Source: Ashinkailepas kermadecensis
Lineage: Eukaryota; Arthropoda; Thecostraca; Neolepadidae
Assembly (NCBI GenBank): GCA_034440615.1
Contig: JAOTOM010004337.1
Coordinates: 124,001-188,000, forward strand
DNA length: 64,000 nt
Reading direction: 5' to 3'
The notes under the pieces were generated by a model, which was given only the letters and a program-made list of their open reading frames with translations, ran no database searches and was not told the DNA's origin. Both the position numbers and the translations under genes were made by a program. How positions within the stretch are numbered: position 1 is the stretch's first letter; the number at the start of each line of letters is the position of its first letter. Shown in pieces: positions 11,373 through 25,423 of this stretch.

Positions 11373-12841
11373 TTATGGCGCTCACTTGATAGAGATACAC
11401 CTGTTCAGTGTTTAGTGCCGTAATCCACTTCAAGCCGTGTTCTTGTGTCCCTGTATTAAATATAAGATGACTTGTAGATAATTTTCCCACTGTGCGGGGG
11501 GCCAAGGACGCAACGGAGCGCAAGTCGGGAAACACAAACATACTCAGGAATTCACCGGATTGAACGACATTTTGTGACCCAGTCTAGCTTTCGCGGCACG
11601 GGCATAGGTGGATTCTTAGCGGTAACAGATACCACTGGAGCACGAACTAAGCTTGGTTGACACCACGTTCAGAATCTCCAAATAGAAACTGGAGATTCTA
11701 CACTACGCTTCGGTGAACTGTTACCACATCAGAAACACGAGTAGCATTTAAAAGCGCCACTGGATGTTTTCTGAGAACTTTGTAAAAATCCACATGCAAT
11801 ATTTAAGACTTGCATTAATTACGCCCCGCTTTGTATTAATATCCTAGGTTTCAGTCAGTTATTGGGTAATTCAAGATTACGACATCAATATGAGCAGATT
11901 TCTGGGGTGTTTCGTTTTTACACTGAAGCATCGTCTTGAGTGGCTTGTCTTTACCTATGGCCAAATTATAATATAGGGCATGGCCGAAGTGTACTTTATT
12001 TCCTCGAGCTGAAGGCTATGTTCAAAAACAGAACTGTGCACTTATCTGAAGTATAAATAGTTTGCCAATTTCGCATTCTGGAACATAATATACCTTCATA
12101 TGAGATCAGAGATCATTCAACGATGTAATATAGTATCCAAGTTCGGCCAAGGTCACCTACCTCGCATTGGTATAATTGCGCGTAGTAAGCCTATAAATCA
12201 CAGTTTGATCTTCAGTATTAAACAAACAAAAAACTTTCAAATATCACCCCAGGCAAATCCAAAGGCACGTTGTCGCCATCTCGAGCATGGTTCGTAAGAG
12301 ACCCACCTGTCTGACTCAGATTTCAGCAAGGAAAGTGCGTGTGACATGTGACGTAATTCTGGGCAAGGCCACAACATGTTTGTTTATGTTTGTGTTCATG
12401 TTTATGTGTCTAAATGCAAAGAAAGGAGTCAACTTGCTTGTGCATGTCTTTCGGTTTCTTCGTATGCATTTAAAAAGCGATAAACATCATCCTTTCTATG
12501 TATATTCATGCATATTTTTTAGCTAAATGACACATCATCTGATTGTTCAGCTCCGAAAACATCTGGTTCACAAAATTGTGTGCTCCTCCTCTAGGTATCT
12601 TCGGCCTCATCCCGTGGAATCCATGTCATGTGGCCCCTCGTGCCCCTACTCGAGAAGTGCTCGATATCTGAGGATGGGGTACAGCATATCTAGAGTATAG
12701 GTAGGGCGCAGCAGGCCAGAGGGAAGTCTTCATAAGTCCCATAAAATGGGGTATTATATTTTATGTGGGCATTGACGATCCAATTGCCAGGTTTCGGTGA
12801 ATGAAGTCGGTTTGGGAGGACTAAAATTCCCCAGGCGACTA
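11373..12841. other. No gene recognised
   Basis: Non-repetitive, AT-rich sequence with short open frames. No motif, exon-like GC3-rich stretch or transposon end was seen. Confidence 0.5.
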
Positions 12842-13725
12842 TTAACCCTCGCCCGTATAGGGGGGTGCAACCCCCCCCGCCCTAAGGTTTTGTGTGCATT
12901 CCTTCCAAACCGATGAACGGATCGCTCTGATATTTTCAGTATCCTCTGGGGCAACCTTTTGACGACTTTTGGTGAAATTTTTTTGGGAGGGCATGTCAGG
13001 TCACAGAGTTATGAGGTCATAAAAGGGAGCACCTCCGAGCAGTTTTCAACAAATACGTGAGTATCGCACCTAAACATGACATTGTTGCCTACATCGACTG
13101 GTATTATGTGTTTTGCAATGCAATTTTGCAATGCCCAGATGGGTTCCCATTGGAAAAATAATGTTCCAAAAATCGGTGACCTCGGTTGACCTCGTCTGAC
13201 CTTTCGACCTTTTTAGCTGACCCACGGTAATTTTTCGTGCTGAATTCGAATTCAGCGTCCATTTTTACCCTGAGGAACTTTAAACTTCGAAATTGGAACA
13301 ACTCTTAAAAAAGTTGGATATTTGGGGTCACGGCTTTGACCTCATTTGGTGCATGACATATTGGTCCGATCACATCGTGTCACATGTCGTTATGTTCGCA
13401 AGGTCCCAATAAACATGTTTCCGGCCATGTCGTGCATATTTAGACAGTAGTTTCGATATAATTGACGATTTTCTTCGGAAAATACCCCAACAAATCAATT
13501 TTAGACCTTTGATCTGACCTGGAAGGTCAACCATTGACCTTAGAAGGTCATACTGAATTCCAACCGCGAGATCTCGGCCAAATCTATCACTTTCGTATTT
13601 GGTTCGTTTTCGTAACATGCACGGTTTCGAATCGCCAGGGGGGGGTCGTACCAACTTTCGTAGGTCGTACCAACTTTCCCTATACGACCGAAGGTGGTAA
13701 AATGCCGAATACTGGCGAGGGTTAA
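12842..13725. mobile_element. piggyBac-type MITE, 884 bp, flanked by TTAA
   Basis: The left end reads TTAACCCTCGCCCGTATA and the right end, reverse-complemented, reads TTAACCCTCGCCAGTATT. The TTAA on each side is the target duplication expected of the piggyBac superfamily, whose termini begin CCC. The inverted repeat is about 14-16 bp. No transposase frame exists inside, so the element is non-autonomous. The interior is unusually rich in AGGTCA/TGACCT hexamers, listed as a separate feature. Confidence 0.8.
12998..13550. promoter_or_regulatory. Cluster of AGGTCA nuclear-receptor half-sites
   Basis: Exact hexamers: AGGTCA at 12998 and 13014; TGACCT at 13177, 13187 and 13197 (three direct repeats with 4-bp spacers, DR4); TGACCT at 13337; TGACCT-GGA-AGGTCA at 13515-13529 (everted repeat, 3-bp spacer); TGACCT-TAGA-AGGTCA at 13535-13550 (everted, 4-bp spacer). 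AGGTCA is the classic half-site of nuclear receptors, including the arthropod EcR/USP group. That this element is bound or regulatory is inference. Confidence 0.5.
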
Positions 13726-14045
13726 GGTATCATTTTGTTCCTCGGATTTTGAAAACGTCTGTTTCAAAACCTCTGCGGATTTGGAACATCTTTGCCACAA
13801 AATGCATCAAACCAAACTTCATTCCGTACAATGCTGCTACTTCTTCAGTTGTCTCAGATTCAAGTTGTTGTTTCGAGGGGACTGTGATACTGCTGCCCCT
13901 GGATCCGCTAGTGTATGTAAGTACTATAGTTCCAGAGATCCTTGATTCGGGCAAGCCGCCCCCCACCCCTGCACGCTGGCGAAGGTGATCCGGCATACCG
14001 CACCGGTTGCAGACAAGCGGGCAAATATGTCAGTTGTGCAAGGAA

Positions 14046-14246
14046 CCCTAGTCTGATCTTGTCCCCGGCTAACGGCATCCTCCGGTGCCATTGTATAGAT
14101 GGTCAGTGAGATTCCCGACTTCCGTCTCGAGTTACAATGGCTTGGGACCTTACTCTGACCTTGTCACCGGCTGACGGTATCCTCCGGTGCCATTGCAGAT
14201 GGTCAGTGGGATTTCCGACTACCGCCTCGAGTTACAATGGCTTGGA
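14046..14246. repeat. Tandem duplication, about 100-bp unit, two copies
   Basis: Both copies contain CTGA-CTTGTC-CCGGCT, CATCCTCCGGTGCCATTG or a close variant, GATGGTCAGTG and CTCGAGTTACAATGGCTTGG. The shared end block lies at 14131-14145 and again at 14231-14245, a 100-bp shift. Confidence 0.85.
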
Positions 14247-14870
14247 GTGCAGCAGTGCCAATGCCCCTGCCGCATACATTAACGGTTGAGGATGCTTTAC
14301 ATGCCGGTCTGTCGGGGAAGCGATGCTACTAAAATGAGGCAACAAGTTGTCTGCAGCATAGTTATTCCTCAGCCCAAAATTGCTCCGGCATGTCAGTTTT
14401 TCCCACGAGTAACCTTTATTATGTTGCTATCGCGCGGCTATGGGCATCCACCACGCTCATTCACCCTAATTGAAGGCCAGGGCGTTGTGAAATGTGTATG
14501 GTCCGAATGTTCCGGACATTTCCCTTTGCACCTGTACACCTGGCGTGAAAACAATCCGACTAAGTGCAATGCTACCAAGTTCTTCGGTGACGGAACTGAT
14601 CGCTGCGGCCTTCTTAGAAAACCGCGCTTCGTGTTGTTTTGCGCCTTGGCTTCATTGCCATCCACTTCGATTGCAAGGCTGTCGACTAACTTGCAAGCAA
14701 CGCAAAGCACACGGATGCTGTTCAACGGACGGTGGCGGTGTGCTTCAAGTGCACCATTGCAAGCCGATGTGTAGAGCATTAGTCTACATAATAACGGTAC
14801 CATTGGGGTGGTGCAAAAAGCGTTACCATTCCAGTTTCTTATGATATCTATGTGATTAATAACCCGTTGA

Positions 14871-15305
14871 GCAATTAGCCGTCATTATTGTGGTTCTAGA
14901 TCTCGTGAGGAGTTGGCCGTCATTATTGTGGTGCTAAACCTGGTGAAGGACTAGCCGTCATCATTATGGTTCTAGATCTGATGAGGAATTAGCCGTCATT
15001 ATTGTGGTTCTAGATCTGGTGAGGAATTAACCGTCATTATTGTGGTTCTAGATCTGGTGAGGAATTAGCCGTCATTTGTGTGGTTCTCGATCCGGCGAGG
15101 AATTACCCGTCGGCATTGTGGCTCTAGATCTGGTGAGGAATTAGCCATCAATGTAGTGGTTACAGATCTGGTGATGAATTAGCCGTCATGGTTGTGACTC
15201 TAGATTTGGAGAGGAATCGGCGGTCATTATTGTGGTTCTGGACCTGGTGAAGAATTAGCCGTCATTATTGTGGTACTGGATTTGGTGAGGAACTAGCCGT
15301 CATTA
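14871..15305. repeat. 38-bp minisatellite, about 11 copies
   Basis: The unit comprises GTTCTAGATCTGGTGAGGAA followed by TTAGCCGTCATTATTGTG. Copies have diverged by substitutions. No open frame of interest. Confidence 0.9.
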
Positions 15306-15669
15306 CGGGTCATGCACGCTGGCAATCACTGGTAAGACATATGCTCTGCTTGCTAAAAGTTATGTTGGTATGCATATGATTAAGGTCCATTGAATTCGGT
15401 TGCGGTGTATATATTTTGGGACGACAATTCTTAACTAACCTATTATTTGGCTTTATTTTAATTGAGGTATGTCTCCTATGCACCACCAACGTCTCCTGTT
15501 CTTGTATTCATGTTCAGAGTAAGATATCAGCAAGGGCAGCAAAGTCCTTAAATACATAAAATACAATGTGACCCCGGATACAGAGGCTCCTGGCTCCTAA
15601 TCTGTGTTCAAACTATGAAGCGCATCTATTGGCATGCCTGTGAAATAGATCAGTTGGGAAATAAACTTG

Positions 15670-15870
15670 TCAGAAAACGTAACCTGGCGGGAAGTCAGAA
15701 GTCAGTCCTCAAGCTGGGAATGTGGGGAGTCCCCAAAGTTGGGAGTACGGGGAATCAGACGCCAGTACCCGAGCTGGGAAGTCGTCTGTCAGACTATAAG
15801 GTGGGTGGTCAGAAGTCGGTCCCCAGGCGGGGATTAAGTCAGACTAGTGGTGGTCAAGTCTGGTGAGGTC
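15670..15870. repeat. Short degenerate tandem repeat
   Basis: GAAGTCAGAAGTC, GAGTCCCCAAAGTTGGGAG and GGTCAGAAGTCGGTCCCC-like phrases recur at irregular 30-50-bp spacing. Strongly diverged. Confidence 0.45.
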
Positions 15871-18090
15871 TCCCGGCGCTTTGCACAAACTAGCCACACG
15901 GGGTAATCACCACAGTCGATGGCTGACATACCGATTATCGCGATGCTTCCTTTCCATTAGAAAAGAAGTACCCGCAATGCACTGTTAGTAGCCGATAGCA
16001 ATGCATTGCGATGCGTCCAAACGCAAGCCAGTCAAGTTGAGTTCATTTTGATGCGGGGAGAAAACAACTCAATATTTGCAATATCTTCCTAATTAGGTAC
16101 GGTCGGTCACCGAATCATGTTCCAGTATTCCTTTACCATGGCTGGTCACTAGGAAGGTAGGCTGTGCCGCGGTACATCAATTATTGACAGGGAATACTGT
16201 ACCGCTTCACAGTTAGGCGCTACGTGACAGTCTACCAGGCTGACCACGGGCCAGTGTCCAAAGACAGGAATTCGCATTTGCGGTCGTCACGCGACCATTT
16301 GCCCTGCAGTCATGGAATGAGAGGACGGGTCTATGCTGTTCCTGCTTTATATGACTCAGTCGGACAAACAACACTTGCAGTTCAGTGAGCACGCTACCAA
16401 TGGACTCCTGTCGACAAGAAGCAATTGAACGCTATGGATTTCGTTCGAACTTCAGCAGCACAGAATGAGCTGGAAAGACTGGAAGGAGCTCGGTTGTAAA
16501 AGGTGTAGCCAAAGAGGACGAGAGGTTTGCGATGTCAATGAAGCATTCTATTGTCCTAAAATATTTATAGAATTCCCAACCTTTATACTAGCATTTTCAA
16601 TTCAGATTGATTGACAAATGAATTAATACTTGACAAAATTACACCTGTTTCATTCGAGTATCCAAGTTGTTGGAAGTACGTCATATGTTGTCTGGCATAT
16701 ATTATCATTTTACTGTATATATTGCACTGTTTTCCAAGCGAGATATTATGATGTATGTGCAGCTAAAACATTTATTCAAGCGGTTATGATATCCGACTTC
16801 TTTTCGAATTAAAGGAGTTTAGTTTATATCGCTTCAGCACGAAATGCAGCCGGCCCATCTTTCATTCCTTGTGTGAATCCACGATTAATTATGTCAAGAT
16901 GGAGCAGCATTTAAAACCATATTTTGTGCGTTAGATGGCTTCATGGGCAGCATAAATAACGTCCCATTGGGTCAGTGGAATACACATTCGGAACCAAGGT
17001 AGTTCTAAAATTGTCTGTCCACACGAAGTCGATCGTGCGAAGTTCAGTGCGACAGGAATTCCGGAATTCCTGAAATCCTAGTGATCAGCCATAGCAAAGG
17101 TATAATGGAACATAATTTGGCGGCCCCCTGTCCCTACATGAGCGTCTGCGTCCAGTCGTGAGTGGTCAACGCCGTTCTATTGGCATGCCATGCAGGCCAC
17201 TGGTGCGTCCGCATACCGCAGGTGCCTGTCTGCGGAAAAACCGAAGCCGTGCCCTGGCGGTGCAGAGGCTCCTCTCATTTGCACACGGGAATATCTGTGC
17301 ATAGCGACTGCAGGTCACCTTGGTCGCGGCGGTGCACCTTGGTCGTCGCGGACTGCGGTCAACAAAGGTGCACCGCGCACATCGCCAGCCGTCGGTGCAC
17401 AGCCGCCAAGGTTAGCCAGGCTATCAACAGGTGGAAGTGAACTGACATGATTTTATTAGGATGGGGATCGGTGAGCCGCATTCTGGAACGTTTGCCGGAT
17501 CGAATGAGGTCCAGTTGATTTCTTTGGCATTGTATTGTCCGAAATTTTACTTGCACCTATTGCAATCTTGCCTCACCCACCGCTGCCCATCTAACCGAGG
17601 TCCAGCCCCCTCCCCACACCACTCACTTTTGCGTGAATGTATGTGCAAAACATGCCTGCAACTAGCTTACCCGGCCGACCTGAAGCGCCGCCAGAAAGAA
17701 ATGCTATCCGTTGCCACAAAAACATTGCAACAAAGATTGTGCGATAAAAAAATCGCGGGCCAAGTTCTTAGGATTTCAAACCCAGATTTCCAATCGTACA
17801 ATGCAATTTCTTCATTTCAATGGGTGCCTCTAAAACTGACGGGCATTTCCTTTCTCAAGACCGCAGGGATTCATTCGATGCAGCGACTGGGGTGCCTCTT
17901 TACAGACTGCAAGGATGACCCTACAACGGCTGGGGTGCCCCTCTGCAGAGTGTGAGGGTGACTCTTTCTTCGCACCACAGTGGTGCTCCTGCGATGGTTG
18001 GAATGCTCTTAATATTCCGGGAGCAGAGCCCCCGTGCCCCATCATGACTTCGTCACTGATGGCAGTGTAGTTAAGCTGTTGTTGAGGTTT
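15871..18090. other. No gene recognised
   Basis: It contains a GC-richer patch at 17160-17450 with repeated GGTGCACC-type words and a 164-codon open frame at 17461-17955. That frame has no recognisable domain, ordinary composition and no splice context, so it is not called as a gene. Confidence 0.45.
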
Positions 18091-18126
18091 ACCAGCCTGC
18101 CACCGTGTGGGTGATGTCGGCTGTTG
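18091..18126. repeat. Copy 1 of a dispersed CAGCCTGCCACCGTG motif
   Basis: CCAGCCTGCCACCGTGTGG followed by GTGATGTCGGCTGTTG. Closely related copies are at 57614-57650, inverted at 57654-57685, and at 62109-62149. Confidence 0.75.
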
Positions 18127-18738
18127 TGGTTAAACTTAGCGAACTAGACACTGATTGAATGCAAAATTTGTTTATAAATTCCACCTGACACTGAAATATG
18201 AGTGAGCAAATGCTGAACAAAAATGACGGCACGCGTGAAGGTGATTTTTCCATACAAACGGTGCTGTGGAAGTGCCATAGGCGCAATGGGTTTAAGTTGA
18301 TATATTTGTGTGGGTGCATATACGCCTACAAGACAACTTCCTGCACCTAGAAAATACTTACGTAAACTGCTGAGACAACCAGGAAACTGGATAGATGGGC
18401 ACTACCTCGAGCTTCGGATATATTTGCACCCCGTTGGAAACGCTAGTATTGGGGATTTGGAACCGATTATTGCATAAGCTTAGCGAATCCGCAGTGTTCG
18501 CTTGAAAGTGTTCATTTCCTCGCAGTACTGGACTGACTGCATGTGTGAATCACACATTGCTATTTCCGGCCGGCTACCTGTGTTGGCGGCGTCGGTCTTC
18601 TCGTGTTCCGCACAGCGGTTTGAGTCGCTACACACGCTCGCTATATTATCACTTCATCGGGTGACGATAACTGACCCGACAAAGCATGGAGCGCATGGGC
18701 CACCACGGGTCGCCGTGCCTGGTGTGTCGACATGTCAG

Positions 18739-18816
18739 GATGCGAACCTCTGCCTGCTGCTGCACGACGGCCAGGGCGCCGGCCGCTGGCGGATGGTGGT
18801 CAGCCATCAGTTCTGA
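18739..18816 (+). CDS. Candidate terminal exon, unidentified gene
   Basis: After an AG at 18737-18738 (CATGTCAG), 25 codons run to a TGA at 18814-18816. Almost every codon ends in G or C, the same extreme GC3 bias as the condensation-domain exon at 38922-40167 and unlike surrounding sequence. The peptide includes NLCLLLHDGQGAGRWRMVV. I do not recognise the protein and saw no upstream exon. Another frame through the same bases is also open, so this rests only on codon bias and the acceptor. Confidence 0.3.
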   Translation, partial: DANLCLLLHDGQGAGRWRMVVSHQF

Positions 18817-18826
18817 CGACACCCGC

Positions 18827-18854
18827 CACGCGTCACGCGTCACGCGTCACGCGT
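18827..18854. repeat. (CACGCGT)4 tandem repeat
   Basis: Four exact copies of CACGCGT, each containing the palindrome ACGCGT, immediately after the candidate exon. Confidence 0.9.
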
Positions 18855-19179
18855 CACCAACAGGCAGTGCAGAATACGCTCACGTGTCACACGCACACAT
18901 CCCGCGATACGCATTCCTGAGCACTGCACATGTTCGGATAGCCGTTGCGATGGGCTGCTCGCGCAGCAACTGTCGTAGCGTCCCAGTTCGGAACTCGAAG
19001 TGTGGCAGTTGAAACTGATGTACCTGTCTAGCGGATGCAAATATATATATATATGGTCATGCGATTTGGTGCAGCGTAGATGCATCGCAGAGGGTCCCTA
19101 ACCCAACGAGCGGCCGACTTCCGGTGTGGGACGCATGTTTCCGCCAGTCTGGCGGTGATATGGCTCCCGGTATGGGCTG

Positions 19180-19401
19180 TCGCCCTGGCTAGATCTAGCC
19201 ACCAGACCAGATCATGTCCCACAGTTATGTTGGACACAGTTCAGTTATGTCGTAGCGCGCGCAGCGCTGCGACACCTCGACCAAAATCGGAGCGCTGCAG
19301 CGCGCTGCTCGCTGGCATGACTGATGGTGCATCCTTTGTGAATTTCTTCCTGGGAGATGGGCAGTCGTATCATGTAGGCCACTGAGCTATGACCCTCATC
19401 T
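19180..19401 (-). mobile_element. Possible tRNA-derived SINE-like unit, second type
   Basis: The minus strand reads GAGGGTCATAGCTCAGTGG, with an A-box-like TAGCTCAGTGGCC (19377-19389). No good B box and no second copy were found. It also contains GCGCTGCAGCGC palindromes. An old tRNA pseudogene is equally possible. Confidence 0.3.
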
Positions 19402-20529
19402 CTGAAGGCATGTTTTCTGCATCTCTGCAAATTCGTAATTGTTGTATGTTTCTAACACAGTTGATGCGTCCAAATAATTACGATGATATGCACTTGATAG
19501 GTCCCTTCAGTCCACGCTATCACACACCGATAACTGGCAGAAGGCCGAATACGGGCATTGACTCCAATTGGTCCGAAACGACCTTTTCACAACAACAACA
19601 CAAATATATTCGTTAAGTTACTTGACAACTTAAATTGTAATTCATGGGACCTTTTGCCCTTCGCAACTCCACATTAATCCTTGGGATGCACGGTGAGTCA
19701 TTATTTTCCTTATTTCATTATTATCATTATTATTCCTTGGGATGAGGGAGTCATTATATGCACGGTGTCATTTTATGAAAATTATTTGAGTGGCTCAAAT
19801 GATGACGCATGTGGAAGGGACCCTGGAAAACACGCACGGATCACATACGCACGGAAGATGTGATTATGTGTAGATCATACTCGTGCATAAGGCGTGTTAC
19901 TTGACCGCTGCAAATATCGAGTGTATGAAATATGAATGCTATTACATTATCAAAAGGCTGGCAAGAAGCAGAAAGGTCCTGTCCTTTCTTCTGCATTTTC
20001 TAGTAGGCCCTTTTTTACCTGAGCTGAACTTGTTGATTGAACTCCTACTGCACCACCCCATCGTTAAATACAACGGCAGCGTCACCGTGAGGGAAACCCC
20101 ACAGTCGTTTTCTTATGGTAATCGTCCCTCACATTTGAAGAAGACTGCCTCTCGGAGTTTTAGCGGCCAACCCCATCCCCCAGGTCCCTCCTTCACTTTA
20201 GATCAGAGGTGTCGTTTTGTGAAATATATTTGCAAGGCACAGGTCTTGACCTGGGAGCGTAGCCAGGATTTACCCAAGAGGAGAGGGGTGGGGTGGAGGA
20301 TAACGGAACACTGCTAGGATTTCGACCCGTATGCTTATTTTAACAATCGGAAAAGTGTATGAATGAGGACGCTCCTGAGACAAATATAGAGTTCGGCTGC
20401 AATGGATTAGGCAGTATGAACAAATGACAACTCCTCCGTGGGAGCTGATCGTCGTAGATATCGTCCTCGCTGCCGAGAGAAAACAGAATATGACAAAAGA
20501 TCAGTTACTATCACGTACATTAGAACACA

Positions 20530-21190
20530 TTTCCTCAGCATATCATGGTTGCATAGTCACATACTGAAGGCTCGAAGACTGACACCGGCATGGGTAGTGC
20601 TTTCGTAAAAGGATACATCACAGGATCCTTCCCCCTGAAGCCACACGCTACGGTCTTCACTGCCGAGTTGATGGCCATCAGCGAAACCTTTGCATACATC
20701 GAGGTCGATGATGAGTTTTTACATGTTATTCTGACTGATTCTCTGAGCAGTATTCTGGCACTGCCTTGTCTTAACCAGCAACATGTGATTGTGCGAGATA
20801 TTTTATCGCAACTTACTTCGCTACATCGTACGGGAAAACAGGTAACACTGTGCTGGATTCCAGCACATGTCGGGATCCGTGGTGATGAGCTGGCCGACCC
20901 AGGCTGAAGGCGTACGGCACAGGCATATCGTCGCGTGCTCCATCTTCCTGCCAGTGACCACTACCCGATTATGCCATCATTTCTTCTCAGGCGGTGACAG
21001 GACAGATAGGGCCGCGCGGAGTCAAACAATCTGAAGGAAATATAACCACGTTTTGCGCTGTGGCCCTCGTCCTTCAGCCAGACTGGAAGGGACGAGGTGG
21101 TCCTCTGCCGTCGTAGAATTGGGCACACATTAGCTGTACAGGCTACACAAGGGTCGCGGATACTTGGTTGAAAGGATTGCTGCTAACTAG
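20530..21190 (+). pseudogene. RNase H and C-terminal fragment of a non-LTR ORF2
   Basis: The reading H-T-E-G-S-K-T-D-T-G (canonical TDGSK with the catalytic Asp changed to Glu), then AEL, LTDSLSSILAL and CWIPAHVGIRGDELAD matches the ordered RNase H motifs of I/Jockey-type elements. After a stop and frame changes, DEVVLCRRRIGHT at about 21087-21130 matches the following C-terminal region (compare VALCRLRIGHT in the 42434-50812 element). Endonuclease and reverse transcriptase are absent. A 5'-truncated, decayed copy. Confidence 0.75.
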
Positions 21191-21939
21191 TCTCTGTTAA
21201 TTAGACTTTTGGATGGCAAAGGGCGGCAGCTGGGAGCTTGCCCGGCTGGCCACGTAAACTCAGTGACTCTGCTCAGAGCAGCGTGACAGTATACGCTCGT
21301 CGACAACTCATCAGCGGCCCCTGAGGGCTGGGGCCCCCACGCACCACGTGTCACGTACCACACGATCCATCACACCCAGCGGAAGTCACGAGGGGCAGTC
21401 GGCTGGCCATGTGCACATTAGACGTTGGCTCAGAAGCTTGGCGTGCCGTACCAGCTAATGCGATGTGCGGCGGACAAGTTCGAGCACATACAGCTATGAC
21501 TTGGTTACCTAACTTGAAACTGAAGGCTACTAGAAGCTAACTTCGTTGCACTATGTGCGGATGCAAATTACCTGTACAATAAGCTGCTGTGCACCTCATC
21601 CCATTATATTTGGCCATGATTTTGGAAAGTTTAATGCTGCCTATGCAGTAGTTAGGGGTGCCATATAGATATGCCTAGTTGTACTCCTTCAGGCACTTAC
21701 ATACATAGGCAATATGAGGTGGTTGAAATGTCAAAGACAACAAGACTATGTTGAAATTGCTTAGTGTCCATATGTAAATGGCATCTTTACCAAAATAAGT
21801 TACGTAAGACTTTGGAAGACGTGGGCATGGCCCAAGCATCTTCGGTGGGCTCCAACATTTTACTGGCGGGGTATGGGCAAATGAAAAGTATATAGCACGA
21901 CGCACATGCTCTTGAGGGCCCGTTCCTACTTCAGCCTAC
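21191..21939. other. No gene recognised
   Basis: Non-coding sequence between the RNase H fragment and a degenerate tandem array. Nothing else seen. Confidence 0.45.
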
Positions 21940-22420
21940 TACTCACCAGCTTAATACCGCCCATGCCGACCTTAGATGACCCCTCTCTTACTTTGTTCGG
22001 TCCCTCCGACTTAAGACTACTCTCCTACTTTAGACGATCATTTTCTGACTTAATATGTCCCCTCTCCAACTTTCCATAGCACCTCTCCAGCCTCATACGG
22101 CCACTCTCCTACTCTGGCAGCCCTCTTCTACTTTAGACCTCTCCCGACCTTTCGATGGCCCTTTCAGATTTCAGACGGCTCCCCTCCTAATTCAGTCTAT
22201 TCTCCAGTTCACTTACTCTCAAGGCGTTTAATTAACACTCTTTCCACACTGCGCGAGTTACGACGACCCTCTCCAACTCTTCAAATTTAGGCCATCCAAA
22301 TCTGACTTCGGCATTCAAATTCGGCATCTCCACGATTTATATGACCTATATGAAAGTTCAGACTACTTTAAGCGATCCCTTTCAGGCTTACGTCGGTCAA
22401 CGACAAGCAACATATAGCAT
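21940..22420. repeat. Degenerate pyrimidine-rich minisatellite, about 25-28 bp
   Basis: Phrases like CTCTCCTACTTTAGACG, CTCCGACTTAAGACTA and CTCTCCAACTTTCCATAG recur with strong divergence, each pairing a CTCTCC block with a CTTTAGA or CTTAA block. Confidence 0.55.
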
Positions 22421-23012
22421 CTATGCACATTTATTGACGAATGTCGATTCGGAATTTGGGCGAACCTTTGCCGTTTTGCTGCGTTTCCTCTCCAATTTAG
22501 CACAGGTTTAAAACTCTCCTGTTCAGCGATTTTGTTTTGCCGATTTATTGTTCGTTTATTTCAATGTTAACAGTTCCTTGAAGTTACATGAAGGCTCCCT
22601 TGATGACGCGACGGCCAGGCAGCAGGGCATCCAGAACTTTCCTTAAAAAAACCGACCATAGGGCATTCAATACTTCAATTTTGTCAGGTTTTCGGATAAA
22701 AATGGAAATAACTGATGCAAGAACTCCCTCCCGTTAAGCGCAGTTTAGCCATTGTCACCATTATGAGATTCGTAGAGCAGAACTGTTAGCGTTCCTCACC
22801 TTTGGACCCTCTTACTATTAATCCTAATCCCAACCCTATGATCGTTCTTATGCTCCTGCCCGCTCACATCCCAAACTTAGTTTTTGTCATTTTTGGTCAG
22901 CCCTGGTGTTTTTCTAACCCTGACCGTGACTGCTATGTGACCACGTGCTCTGGGGTGTACGACACTTGTGCAACCCAGTCTGACATCAAGTGTGTGCTGC
23001 GTGTGTCTGCAG

Positions 23013-23174
23013 GCCTGATGACCCGACCCTGCTGCGGCCGCTCGGCTTCTTGGAGAACGGCGTCGCCACGGCGCACACGTACGGCTCGTCCAACATCGTG
23101 TACGCGCTGCGGATGCACGGCCGCCGACCGATCTGCGGCGACGACGTGCGCCGGGCACTGGTCATCATCCAGGG
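23013..23174 (+). CDS. Exon A of a condensation-domain/acyltransferase-like gene
   Basis: The exon follows a good acceptor (TGTGTCTGCAG, ending at 23012) and ends CATCATCCAGGG before a GT donor at 23175. It encodes about 54 residues including LRPLGFLENGVATAHTYGSS and NIVYALRMHGR, ending RRALVIIQG. An opening R-x-L-G-x-L-E followed by a N-I-V-x-A-L-R segment is typical of the start of condensation/wax-synthase-like (CAT superfamily) domains. Codons are GC3-rich as in exon B. Splicing to 38922 joins GG with C into a Gly codon and keeps the frame, giving VIIQG-RIQNLRLCI. The true start codon lies upstream and was not found. The exon tail and its donor are repeated in the downstream array. Confidence 0.65.
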
Positions 23175-25353
<2,179 letters not shown>

Positions 25354-25423
25354 CTCTCTTACAAGGGCGTCGCCACCGGGGGGCATCGGGGGCAATCGCC
25401 CCCCCTTCCGTGAAACTGGGGGG

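Noticed and set aside
14871..15305. CRISPR-like regular repeat
   Set aside because: Direct tandem units without unique spacers, in a eukaryotic context.
17461..17955. 164-codon open frame
   Set aside because: No domain, no codon bias, no splice context.
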